From assembly GCA_013285425.1 (NCBI GenBank), contig CP053447.1:312954-376953 (forward strand): DNA of 64,000 nt, given 5' to 3'. The notes beneath the pieces were generated by a model. That model did no database searches, was not told where the DNA came from, and saw nothing but the letters and a program-made list of their open reading frames with translations. Positions 44,373 to 53,591 of the stretch are shown piece by piece. The first letter of the stretch is position 1. Every line of letters starts with the position of its first letter. The position numbers were made by a program, and so were the translations under genes. This DNA is from Ignavibacteriota bacterium (GTDB taxonomy: Bacteria > Bacteroidota > Ignavibacteria > Ignavibacteriales > Ignavibacteriaceae).

Positions 44373-45773
44373 CTAATAATTTCTGATGTATGTAGTATTT
44401 TCCACTTTGTTTAACCTTGATGGTATATAACTGATAACATTAGATTCAGGTTTTAATTTATTTTTTCGCATCGATTTAGCCTTTTTCCTTGCTTCCATAT
44501 TCATTTTTAGAATCAGTGCAGCAATTCTTATATCCGGTACCAATACTCTTCTGATAATATTCTTCAGGCTTGTAATTTTTGTAAACAGATTTACAAACCC
44601 TGCTTCAAGCTCTGCTTTTGATAAACCGGCAGATTTAAAATATGCAATGCTGCAGGGTGCACTGAATTTAGTTTGTCTGAATACGTGATCATCGAAATAG
44701 TTTTCTAAAATTTTTCCATCTGATTTCAGACCTTCTGCCGTTGCGGTGCCGGGGGTAGGAAAAAAAATATGCACATACGGAACTTCAATTTTATTTTCCT
44801 GAAAAAAAGAATACACATTGTCAAAAGTGAATTCATCATCTTCATCCAAACCAAGCATAAAGAATGCACCAATGTGAATTCCGGCATTATGTATTCCCTT
44901 AACTTGTCTGTGGTAATAGTCAATATTCATCGGTTTATTAAGCTGAAGCAAGTTTTTATTATTCAGAGTTTCTAAAACGAGAAACAGCATTCTGCATCCG
45001 GCTTCATATAAAAGGTTCAATACTTCTTCATCATCACCGATATTTACTGTACATTGTGCGCCCCAGATAATATCAATTTTTTCATAAACAATCTGTCTGC
45101 ATAACATTATAAGATATTCTCTGTTGTTGTAAAGATTAGCGTCCAGGAATGCAAGAGGTTTTTTTGTAATTGCAGCTTCTTTTAAATCCGAAATTACATA
45201 TTCTATCTTTCTTAAATAATAATGACCGTTATAAAACGGCGGATTACAGCAATAAGTGCATTCATTTCTGCAGCCGATACTTGTAATAACCGGTAAGAAT
45301 GGCATTTTTTGTTTTTTAAGTACTGAATAATCAAATGGAAAATTTAGATTGCTGCCAAAGTGATATTCTTTTTTGATTGTGCCGGCTTCAACATCATCAA
45401 GAAATTGTTTCATCTTCGCCGGATTTGGATATCCATAAAACACTGCATCGCATACATTTTTAAGTATCTTATCACTGAATTGATCTAAATGTGCACCAAC
45501 CAGAACAATTTTTTCTTTCCATTTGAAATACTCAATTATTTCAAGAGATCGTACAATATCATAACCAGGTGAAGTTAGAATAATTACTGAAGCATCAGTA
45601 TCAAAATTTACTTCTTCTGTATATTCAAGACATGTTTCCTTCTTCCATTCTTCCGGAATTACTGCACTTATTATCGGCAGATTATAAGAGTAGTTAAACA
45701 ATGGAAGTTCTTTAGATAATTTACCATCCTTAAGGTGGTAAGTGGGCTGAATGATATAAACTTTCTTTTTCAT
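44373..45773 (-). CDS. Radical SAM protein with cobalamin-binding-like N-terminal domain
   Basis: Residues ~1-130 resemble the B12-binding domain of class B radical SAM enzymes (SYNLPIISAVIP, VILTSPGYDI, KIVLVGAHLDQF). The 4Fe-4S motif is CRNECTYC (CxxxCxxC) at ~168, followed by a half-barrel with FLDANLYNN and LVLETLNN. The C-terminal ~110 residues are basic. The family includes many lipid and natural-product methylases and cyclases; the substrate here is not readable. It begins 55 bases downstream of a strong Pho-box-like element and lies before the sensor kinase gene (171-base gap) on the same strand. Confidence 0.85.
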   Translation of the reverse strand: MKKKVYIIQPTYHLKDGKLSKELPLFNYSYNLPIISAVIPEEWKKETCLEYTEEVNFDTDASVIILTSPGYDIVRSLEIIEYFKWKEKIVLVGAHLDQFSDKILKNVCDAVFYGYPNPAKMKQFLDDVEAGTIKKEYHFGSNLNFPFDYSVLKKQKMPFLPVITSIGCRNECTYCCNPPFYNGHYYLRKIEYVISDLKEAAITKKPLAFLDANLYNNREYLIMLCRQIVYEKIDIIWGAQCTVNIGDDEEVLNLLYEAGCRMLFLVLETLNNKNLLQLNKPMNIDYYHRQVKGIHNAGIHIGAFFMLGLDEDDEFTFDNVYSFFQENKIEVPYVHIFFPTPGTATAEGLKSDGKILENYFDDHVFRQTKFSAPCSIAYFKSAGLSKAELEAGFVNLFTKITSLKNIIRRVLVPDIRIAALILKMNMEARKKAKSMRKNKLKPESNVISYIPSRLNKVENTTYIRNY

Positions 45774-45827
45774 ATTATATATTCTGAAAACTTACCCGTC
45801 ATAAATGAATGAAAATAAAGAGTTAAA

Positions 45828-45844
45828 TGTCATGAACTTGTCAA
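45828..45844 (-). promoter_or_regulatory. Pho-box-like direct repeat before the radical SAM gene
   Basis: On the minus strand: TTGACA-agttc-ATGACA then TTTAA, hexamers 11 bases apart and 55 bases from the start at 45773. It agrees with the lipid-operon element at 40976 in 15 of the 17 repeat bases and in the TTTAA that follows. This is the best match to a PhoB-type box in the window. Confidence 0.65.
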
Positions 45845-46105
45845 AGTGTTGTAAAAACTCATTATTAAAATGCTCTAATCAGATGAAGTTTGTGATGGTT
45901 ACTTTGGCTACACAGGATGAACAGGAAGGCTCATATATTCATTAATTCACATTGATTTTTCCTTAAATGAACAATTTATATTCTGCTTACCCGAATTATA
46001 ATATTGGTTAACTGAAAAAATCTGATGAAGTACTTATCAGATATTTTCAATCAAATGTATTTTATTACTCGATGAATCAGTGATACGGCACTTTTTTACA
46101 GCATC

Positions 46106-46122
46106 ATGACAATTCCTTGACA
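46106..46122 (+). promoter_or_regulatory. Pho-box-like direct repeat before the 5'-nucleotidase gene
   Basis: ATGACA-attcc-TTGACA on the plus strand, again 11 bases between repeats, 95 bases before the start at 46217. The orientation relative to the gene is the same as for the three leftward elements. The TTGACA half alone could be a -35 hexamer, so this one is less secure. Confidence 0.45.
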
Positions 46123-46216
46123 ACAGCGTTTAATCAAAATGTTAGGTTTCTTACAGCAAAAATAAATCCGGCTTAATGAAATAATTCATATTAAAAAAAC
46201 ACAATGAGGTTAGCAC

Positions 46217-48103
46217 ATGTCAAGGACATACTTTTTCGTTATATCGTTATCTGTTTTATTTGTATCAATTGCATTTGCACAGACTGATACAATCACCATT
46301 CTCCACGTAAATGATACTCACTCCTGCTTAGCACCACTTGGTCCAAGAACTACTGCATTAACGGGAACACAAGGCGGAATAAGTCGTGCTGCAACTGTAA
46401 TCGGAATGACAAAAATGACCGAGCAGAATGTTCTTACCCTGCACAGCGGTGATGCTTTTATCGGCGACTTTTTCTTTAATAAATTTTTTGGTGTTGCCGA
46501 GTTTCAGTTAATGGCATCTTTAGGTTTTGATGCAATGGCTATAGGAAATCACGAGTTTGATTTAACCCCTGCAATTCTTGATACCGCTCTAAGAAATTCA
46601 TTTCCTCCCGGAGCCGGTTTCACATTTTTATCTTCAAATCTTATTCTTGATGACCCGCAGGTTCAGCCATTAAAAGACTACATCTTTCCTTATACTATTA
46701 AACAATATGGGAATACTAAGGTTGGAATATTCAGTCTTCTTACACCTGAAACAAATTATTTTTCACTTCCTTCACCAGCGATAGTTGATACAAATATTGC
46801 AACTACTGCTTTAGCAATGATTGATACACTTAACAGCAAGGGCTGCAACATAATTATTTGTCTTTCGCATCTCGGGATACTTTATGATCAGGATTTGGCA
46901 GCGAACATCCCTGGTATAGATGTTATATTAAGCGGACACGATCACCTAAGAACTGATGCACCAATAGAAGTTACCGATCCGCTTGGAGGAACAACTTATA
47001 TTGTTCAGGCAGATGCCTTTTACAAATGTATTGGTAAAATGACAATTTCTGTTTCGGGTAATAACATGGAATTAATCAATTATACTCTTATAGATCTTAA
47101 TGAATCTGTTCCTGAAGAGCCGACTGTAAAAGCAACTGTTGATGGACTAGTGACTGAAATTGAAAATACCTGGGGACCTGTTTACTCTCAACAGATTGGA
47201 ACAGCAACAGATTTTTTTGAAGAAGTTGCGACAAATCTTGGTGAAAGCGGGGCGCACGATACACCTGTTGGAAATTTAGTGACTGATGCATATAGATGGA
47301 AAACTGGAACTGAAATCGGAATTACTGTCGGCGGATTGAGTGCACAGCCAATCTATGAGGGTCCGCTTGTTGCCGCTGATGCATTCAGAGTTGTAGGCTA
47401 TGGTTTTAATGAAGTCAATGGACTCGGATACAGGATTGTTAAACTAAAGCTTACCGGTGCTGATCTTATTGCGGGGTTAGAGTTCGGTCTTTCAAATGCA
47501 GAATATAATGATGAACTGTTCCCACAGGTTTCGGGAATGAGCTATTCATATAATTTGGAAAATCCGGTAGGAGGAAGAATTGTTGAAGTAAAAGTAGGTG
47601 ATATACCTCTTGAGCCACAGACCGAGTATTCAATCACCATTAATGAATTTCTTTATTATGCGTTAAGTAATCCTTTTATTATCGGAACAAATATCAATAT
47701 TATAGATCCATACGTATATACTGATTCATCAGAATTTCAGGTCTTATCAGAATATATTATCTATAAGCAGACAATTTCGCCGGAATACAAAGGGAATGTG
47801 TTAATAAATTTAGAATCAATTGATAATGGAACTATTCCGGGTGAGTTCAGACTTGAACAGAATTATCCTAATCCATTTAATCCTTCGACAACCATTAATT
47901 ATGATCTGCCAAAACAAAGCAGTGTAACTCTTAAAATTTATAATGTCACCGGTGAAGAAGTAGCAACTTTGGTTAATCAAGATCAGGAGGCGGGCAGATA
48001 CAGGATCAGATGGGAAGTATCCCGACTTTCCAGCGGTATATACTTTTATCAATTAATTGCCGGTGGATTTGTTGAAACTAAAAAGATGGTGTTGATACGA
48101 TGA
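46217..48103 (+). CDS. Exported 5'-nucleotidase/phosphoesterase with type IX sorting domain
   Basis: A signal peptide (cut after AFAQ) is followed by a metallophosphatase domain: HVNDTHSC, SGDAFIGD, GNHEFD, LSHLG, SGHDH, all metal ligands of the UshA/5'-nucleotidase family. The 5'-nucleotidase C-terminal domain (~300-510) has TPVGNLVTDAYRW and the VGGLSAQPI substrate region. The last ~80 residues are a sorting domain beginning NYPNPFNPSTTI. It should release phosphate from extracellular nucleotides. A GAGGT site fixes the start. The gene is the first of three exported-hydrolase genes on this strand. Confidence 0.92.
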   Translation: MSRTYFFVISLSVLFVSIAFAQTDTITILHVNDTHSCLAPLGPRTTALTGTQGGISRAATVIGMTKMTEQNVLTLHSGDAFIGDFFFNKFFGVAEFQLMASLGFDAMAIGNHEFDLTPAILDTALRNSFPPGAGFTFLSSNLILDDPQVQPLKDYIFPYTIKQYGNTKVGIFSLLTPETNYFSLPSPAIVDTNIATTALAMIDTLNSKGCNIIICLSHLGILYDQDLAANIPGIDVILSGHDHLRTDAPIEVTDPLGGTTYIVQADAFYKCIGKMTISVSGNNMELINYTLIDLNESVPEEPTVKATVDGLVTEIENTWGPVYSQQIGTATDFFEEVATNLGESGAHDTPVGNLVTDAYRWKTGTEIGITVGGLSAQPIYEGPLVAADAFRVVGYGFNEVNGLGYRIVKLKLTGADLIAGLEFGLSNAEYNDELFPQVSGMSYSYNLENPVGGRIVEVKVGDIPLEPQTEYSITINEFLYYALSNPFIIGTNINIIDPYVYTDSSEFQVLSEYIIYKQTISPEYKGNVLINLESIDNGTIPGEFRLEQNYPNPFNPSTTINYDLPKQSSVTLKIYNVTGEEVATLVNQDQEAGRYRIRWEVSRLSSGIYFYQLIAGGFVETKKMVLIR

Positions 48104-48245
48104 GTAATTTGAAGTATGAATTGAAAATACCTGTTTGGATATTATTAGATTACTTATAATTGAAAAGCAGGATCCGCTATTACAAGTAATTCGATTCGAA
48201 AGGTAAGACAAGTGAAATCATTATTAATAAGTAAGGAGTATATAG

Positions 48246-49733
48246 ATGAAAATTTATAAAACTGTTTTCTTATTGTTTATAGTGGCATCAGAATCTTTAC
48301 TGCCTCATTCACAACACGTACATCAATATATCGTTACTGAAGCATATCAGCTTTTAGTTAATCAGTTAGGTTATATAATTCCTCAAATGGATGAGCACAT
48401 TGGCGGGATTGGTTCTGATTTTTATGGTGATTATGCATGGCAAAAACCATTTATAAGTACCGGTGCATGGAGAGAGGATATAGAAGACCCAATTTTTAGC
48501 TATGATTTTTTAGTATTGCAGGGAGTTAATATCGCTCTTGTTAGTATTACTCACTTTTGGGATGCAGATGATGGTGATCTGGAAAAAAATCGTTTTCCAA
48601 TTATACTACCATTCCCTCCTTATCCATCAGTTAATATAGGTCTGTATGAAAACGCTTATGATAAACTATTAAGATATTCAAACGGTGATTGGGTTTTATG
48701 GTACCCCGATTTAGTTTGGTGCATCAATAAAGTAAATGGACATCAGCTGGTAATTATTCCAAATATAATTACTCCTCCGCAAAAAAGCGGAATTTCATTA
48801 AAATATTTTTCATTAATCGAATTTTATAAAAATCCTGAATTGAATCTGCTTTCTGATCAGAATGGGGACTATTTAGTATTCGATTTTACATCACTGCAAT
48901 TTATTGCTCCTGAGGAAGCTCCGATTATTATAGTTAATGATTACTTCCGGGATAGAATAGTGTGGGAAGTTCTTGGAAGAATGTGTCATCTTTTAGCTGA
49001 TCAAAGTGTTCCTGCACATACGCACAGAGATGAACACGGTCTGCTATCCGATAGTTATGAGAACTGGATGGGTGGTTCGAGTCAACCTTACCTTCAATGG
49101 AATTCTTCCAACTCAGGAGATTTTATAAATCCATATACAACTGATAATGATCCACTTCATTATCTGATTTACACAATGCAGCAGCAAGCAGATCATTTCG
49201 GAAGTAATGGACCTGATGAAATTGGAAATGGAAATAATGATTTACTCGGAAACTCAAGACCGCAGGAATTGGAATTTCTTAATTCATTAAACATTTCAGG
49301 TTATGGTGAACCAACTACATGGAGCGGACCGTGGAGTAATACAAATTTGGAAAACATCCGGGATAAAACTTTTCCTTATGTGATTCGTGCAACTGCCGGG
49401 TTACTGTACTGGTTTGCTGTTGAAACAGATTTAATTACTGACATTGAAGAATTTCAATCAGAACCGCTGAATAGTTTTATTCTAAATCAAAACTTCCCCA
49501 ACCCATTTAATCCAAGAACAGTAATCAGTTATCAGTTACCGGTAAGCAGTGATGTTACATTAAAAGTTTTCGATGTGCTTGGTAATGAAGTTGCAACTCT
49601 TGTAGATGAATACAAACCAGTAGGAAAGTATGAAGTTGAATGGAATGCGAGCAATCATTCGAGCGGTGTGTACTTCTATCAGATAAGGGCTGAAAAATTT
49701 GTTGAAACAAAGAAGATGATTTTAATGCAATAA
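48246..49733 (+). CDS. Exported zinc-dependent phospholipase C-like protein with type IX sorting domain
   Basis: A signal peptide is followed by the histidine-rich start HSQHVHQYIVTEA, then SITHFWDADDGD and GRMCHLLADQSVPAHTHRD with SYENWM. This layout of His/Asp ligands matches the zinc phospholipase C/S1-P1 nuclease fold. Length (495) is extended by an insert (~100-240) and the C-terminal sorting domain (NFPNPFNPRTVI). The likely substrate is phospholipid; nuclease activity is possible. An AAGGAG site precedes the ATG. It lies 142 bases after the nucleotidase gene. Confidence 0.82.
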   Translation: MKIYKTVFLLFIVASESLLPHSQHVHQYIVTEAYQLLVNQLGYIIPQMDEHIGGIGSDFYGDYAWQKPFISTGAWREDIEDPIFSYDFLVLQGVNIALVSITHFWDADDGDLEKNRFPIILPFPPYPSVNIGLYENAYDKLLRYSNGDWVLWYPDLVWCINKVNGHQLVIIPNIITPPQKSGISLKYFSLIEFYKNPELNLLSDQNGDYLVFDFTSLQFIAPEEAPIIIVNDYFRDRIVWEVLGRMCHLLADQSVPAHTHRDEHGLLSDSYENWMGGSSQPYLQWNSSNSGDFINPYTTDNDPLHYLIYTMQQQADHFGSNGPDEIGNGNNDLLGNSRPQELEFLNSLNISGYGEPTTWSGPWSNTNLENIRDKTFPYVIRATAGLLYWFAVETDLITDIEEFQSEPLNSFILNQNFPNPFNPRTVISYQLPVSSDVTLKVFDVLGNEVATLVDEYKPVGKYEVEWNASNHSSGVYFYQIRAEKFVETKKMILMQ

Positions 49734-49778
49734 AATTGTATTAAATAAGGAAACAGTAATTAAAAGAAAGATTCTTAA

Positions 49779-51377
49779 ATGAAATCTTTGTACAAAATCA
49801 TCGCCATCAGTCTAATATCTGGCTCACAATATTTTGCTCAAACTCCCGATTCACTTCCTGTTATTTACGTTCCCGGAATAATGGCTTCTCCGCTCTACGA
49901 TGATATTAATAATAACAACCAGTTGGCTCCAGAGGAGAAAGCCTGGTTTGGTCCTCAATTCATTACTCATTGTCTCTGGTTAAAACCAAATGGAATTGAT
50001 CCTGATGGAAACTATAACATCAAGGTAGCACCTTTGCGAAATGATACTGCAAACACTCTTAGAGATGAATTGCTTGATGTTCCAATGGATTTATTTAAAG
50101 GATTTTTTGATAATATGGAAGCACATGGATACATACTTGATGACTATGATGATAACCATAACGAAGGTGAAAATCTATTTTGTTTTACGTACGACTGGAG
50201 AAAAAATAATTTTACCAATGCAGAACTTTTATCCTTTTTTATTGACAGCGTAAAAAACTGGACAGGTATCAATCAGGTTAATTTAGTTGGACACAGTATG
50301 GGCGGAATTGTTTCCAAAACTTGTATAAATAATTTCGATAAGAGCAGAATAAAAAATATAGTATTCATTGCAACTCCAAATCTCGGTGCACCGGAAGTTT
50401 TAACAGTTATGCTAAAAGGAAAACTTTTTGAGTGGCTAAATTTTATTAATGAAATTGAATGGCCAGTAACAAGATCGCTAGCAAGAAATCTTCCATCTTG
50501 TTATCAGTTAATTCCATCATTTAGTTATTTTAATCTCAATTTGAACAACGGATATTCATCTGGAGTGGAGATTTATTCAGAATGCCTTCAAATACCTGGA
50601 GGAAATTATTTAAATTATTCGGAACTTATTAACTACCTTCGTGATTATGAAACGTGCCTGATGGGAATCGAGACTTTAAATGACGGGCTGCTCGATGCAT
50701 CGGAAATATTCAAAGAAGATATAGATACTGTTGACTTCGGTCAGATAAATGTTTTCAATATTGTAGGGCACAATCAATTAACCATTGGAAAGAACAAGAT
50801 AATTACCGGTGGTTTCCCAACATATTGTAACACAGTTGAATATTCGCGAAATCTGAATGGTGATTTTACAGTTCCAGTTCGCAGTGCAGAGTTAATCAAC
50901 GGTAAAATTTTTGAGCACACATATTATGTTTCTGACATAAAACATCACGAACTGCCGGGCTCACAGGAAACTCTAACAATACTTCTTGGAATATTCTCAG
51001 ATCCACCAAACTATAACTTTCCTCAATTTTCAAATCCACCAGCAAGTTATTCCGGTATCACTGATGTTGAAAATGAAATCCTTACAGCAAATTCATTTTA
51101 TCTATCACAAAATTTTCCAAACCCATTTAATCCAAGAACAGTAATCGGTTATCAGTTGCCGGTAAGCAGTGATGTTAAAATAAAAGTATACGATGTGCTT
51201 GGTAATGAAATCGCAACACTTGTTGATGAATACAAACCAGCGGGAAGTTATGAAGTTGAATTTAACACAGCATCATTATCAAGCCGAACTGGCTTAGCTT
51301 TGACGAGTGGAGTTTATTTCTATCAACTTAAAACAGGAAATTTTATTAAAACAAAAAAATTAATTCTAATCAAATAA
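49779..51377 (+). CDS. Exported LCAT-like lipase/phospholipase with type IX sorting domain
   Basis: A signal peptide (cut after YFAQ) is followed by an alpha/beta hydrolase: VIYVPGIMASPLYDD near the oxyanion site, YDWRKN, and the nucleophile elbow GHSMGG. Catalytic Asp/His are probably in DGLLDAS and DIKHHELPG. The VPGxxAS start and YDWR are hallmarks of the lecithin:cholesterol acyltransferase family, which includes phospholipases. The C-terminus holds the NFPNPFNPRTVI sorting domain. It starts 45 bases after the phospholipase C-like gene, so they are probably one operon. Confidence 0.87.
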   Translation: MKSLYKIIAISLISGSQYFAQTPDSLPVIYVPGIMASPLYDDINNNNQLAPEEKAWFGPQFITHCLWLKPNGIDPDGNYNIKVAPLRNDTANTLRDELLDVPMDLFKGFFDNMEAHGYILDDYDDNHNEGENLFCFTYDWRKNNFTNAELLSFFIDSVKNWTGINQVNLVGHSMGGIVSKTCINNFDKSRIKNIVFIATPNLGAPEVLTVMLKGKLFEWLNFINEIEWPVTRSLARNLPSCYQLIPSFSYFNLNLNNGYSSGVEIYSECLQIPGGNYLNYSELINYLRDYETCLMGIETLNDGLLDASEIFKEDIDTVDFGQINVFNIVGHNQLTIGKNKIITGGFPTYCNTVEYSRNLNGDFTVPVRSAELINGKIFEHTYYVSDIKHHELPGSQETLTILLGIFSDPPNYNFPQFSNPPASYSGITDVENEILTANSFYLSQNFPNPFNPRTVIGYQLPVSSDVKIKVYDVLGNEIATLVDEYKPAGSYEVEFNTASLSSRTGLALTSGVYFYQLKTGNFIKTKKLILIK

Positions 51378-51435
51378 ATAAAAGCCTGTTACAACTATTC
51401 TTTTCATTTTGGATTCGGTCAATTAAATGCCTTAT

Positions 51436-51465
51436 AATAAAAAAGCCCCGAAAATGTTCGGGGCT
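51436..51465 (-). terminator. Rho-independent terminator of the leftward gene at 51484
   Basis: AGCCCCGAA (51444-51452) pairs with TTCGGGGCT (51457-51465) around a four-base loop. On the minus strand the hairpin runs into TTTTTTATT. The plus-strand side has no T run, so it serves mainly the leftward gene. Confidence 0.88.
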
Positions 51466-51483
51466 AAATAAAAACCGGTGATA

Positions 51484-53232
51484 CTATTTAATCAAAGTCA
51501 TCTTTCTTGATTGAGTAAAATTATTTGCTTCAATCTTATAAATATAAATACCACTTGAGAGTTCGCTGGCATCAAATGTAATAGTATGTGAACCAGCAGT
51601 TTTAAAACCATTTACAAGTGTTTTAACTTCCTGTCCAAGTAAATTGAAAACAGATAGTTTAACATTACTTGCAGCCGGTAAACTAAATTTAATTGAGGTT
51701 GAAGGGTTAAATGGATTTGGATAATTTTGGGATAACTCAAATTTATCAACTGAAATAACTTCTGCTTCAACAACATTTGAATATTCAAAAGTACCTTCAA
51801 AATCAACTTGTTTCAGTCTATAACTGTATTTTCCTATCGATAAATTATTATCAGAGAAATAATAATTATTAGTTTTGGTTGAAGTTCCAAATCCTGCAAC
51901 AAAACTGATTACTTGCCAATCAGAGTTTTCAGATTTTCGTTCAATCTCAAAACCAAGATTATTTAACTCAGATGCGGTTGACCACACTAAGTTAATTGAA
52001 GTTCCGCTTACAGATGCTGTGAATGAGGTTAACTCAACCGGAATAACAGTATGATTACCAATAAATGTAAAAGTGTTCTGCGGATATACCAGCCACTGTG
52101 AACTAACTGAATCTGTTCCTGCAGATGCAGCCCAATCAGTTGTTCCAAATAAGATAACATCTTTTCTAACGAGAGTTTTTTCGGCTGTACCTGGAGTAAT
52201 ACCGGCAACTGCCCAGCTTGTTCCTGGATCTTCACCTAAAATTCCTATGACATCAATAGGAGTCCATACACCTGCAATATTCTTTTCTAACGCCATATAA
52301 TCATCACCGTTATAGAAAGTGATAGATCCGGTGTCAATATCAGCAACAGCTAAGATTGTCGGATCAGCCTGTGGATTAGCCAGTACAAATACCTGATTTG
52401 CAGCTAAAGAACCAGTAAGCGGTTGAATATACTGAATTGAATCAGCACCATTATTAGATCTTACAACCCGATAGTTTGAGAGGTCAACACTTGAACTGGT
52501 TGGGTTAAAGATTTCTATTGCTTTATTATTACTTGAGCCTTCCAAGTATTCTGAAATAAATAAATCTGGTGTACTTGCTGGTGTTCCAACAACTTCAAAT
52601 AAATCAAGTCCTACATAATCTGACTCAGTTCCACCAGGTCCGCCATTTGTGCAATAATACCGAACTGCAAATCGAATATTTCCTCCAACAGGAATTACAC
52701 CGGTATATTGTGCCCATCCGCTTGTTGAAGCATCAAAAGTTGCAATTTGATTATCAAAAGCAGAATGGGTTGTACCTGCAGTTGAAGAAATCCAGACTTG
52801 TAAATGATCTGCCCAGGTACTTCCGTCAGGAGCCCTGTGCCAAAATTTAAGTGTATCACCCGCACTAACATTGATAGAAGGAGAAATTAACCATTGATCA
52901 ATCAATAATCCGCCGTTAAATGCGCCATTAAAATTCTGTCCAATGTAACCTGTAACTGGTCCTTCGTATGCAGGAAATACGGTAGAATTTCCCTGGAATA
53001 CCGTGGTTAAACCAGCGCCATCAACATCATCAAAAAACCAACCTCTCGATTGAATGCCTGTCAATGTATTATCGCCGTTCATATCATCCATAAATAAAAC
53101 TGATTCACTTGGGATATGATGAACTATTGGTGTGTTCTTAAAGTTATCCTGATTTGTTCTGCTGTGCTGAGCATTGACTACAACAGCAAATACAAAAAAT
53201 GAAAGTAAAAAAGGAAGAAAAATTTTCTGCAT
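51484..53232 (-). CDS. Exported protein with choice-of-anchor/adhesin-like domain, lamin-tail domain and type IX sorting domain
   Basis: A signal peptide (cut near VNAQ) is followed by a ~170-residue jelly-roll typical of cleaved-adhesin/MAM-like domains (SPSINVSAGDTLKFWH, DHLQVWISS). A lamin-tail domain (~215-340) starts with DLFISEYLEGSSNNKAIEIF and DLSNYRVVRSN. A short fibronectin-like part (SGTSINLVWSTASELNNLGF) precedes the sorting domain NYPNPFNPSTSI. It is a cell-surface or released protein, perhaps binding DNA or polysaccharide. GAGGTG marks the start. It is convergent with the lipase gene. Confidence 0.87.
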   Translation of the reverse strand: MQKIFLPFLLSFFVFAVVVNAQHSRTNQDNFKNTPIVHHIPSESVLFMDDMNGDNTLTGIQSRGWFFDDVDGAGLTTVFQGNSTVFPAYEGPVTGYIGQNFNGAFNGGLLIDQWLISPSINVSAGDTLKFWHRAPDGSTWADHLQVWISSTAGTTHSAFDNQIATFDASTSGWAQYTGVIPVGGNIRFAVRYYCTNGGPGGTESDYVGLDLFEVVGTPASTPDLFISEYLEGSSNNKAIEIFNPTSSSVDLSNYRVVRSNNGADSIQYIQPLTGSLAANQVFVLANPQADPTILAVADIDTGSITFYNGDDYMALEKNIAGVWTPIDVIGILGEDPGTSWAVAGITPGTAEKTLVRKDVILFGTTDWAASAGTDSVSSQWLVYPQNTFTFIGNHTVIPVELTSFTASVSGTSINLVWSTASELNNLGFEIERKSENSDWQVISFVAGFGTSTKTNNYYFSDNNLSIGKYSYRLKQVDFEGTFEYSNVVEAEVISVDKFELSQNYPNPFNPSTSIKFSLPAASNVKLSVFNLLGQEVKTLVNGFKTAGSHTITFDASELSSGIYIYKIEANNFTQSRKMTLIK

Positions 53233-53591
53233 TATGCACCTCGAAGTTTGTTAAATATTAAATTAGTTAAAAAGCTATTAACAAAATAACTAATCCATCT
53301 TTTAATATGAAGTATAATTGAAAATTTATTTAGTTTTTTTAAACCTGTTTAGATCGAAAAAAAAAATCTTAATATGGGCCCTGATTGAGTTTCTCCGCTT
53401 TTTTGTTATCGATAATCCAAAGAAGTCTGATAAGATCTTTCCAGGTGTTTCTTCTGCGATTATAATTTATTTCACTTAGCTCTAATTCACCCCTGAGAAA
53501 CAATTACTCGCTATCAAATGATTTATATATACACAAATTGTTTTTTCCGTATTATTCGGTTAATTTTGAAGTGAAATTAACAAAGGAAAAT

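Noticed and set aside
45828..45844. TTGACA halves read simply as -35 hexamers
   Set aside because: No good -10 lies 16-18 bases downstream of either half in the three leftward cases, while the second TGACA at exactly 11 bases is always kept. For 46106 the -35 reading remains possible.
51612..52850. Several open frames opposite or out of frame with the lamin-tail protein
   Set aside because: They lack ribosome binding sites and family motifs and are explained by the gene at 51484-53232.
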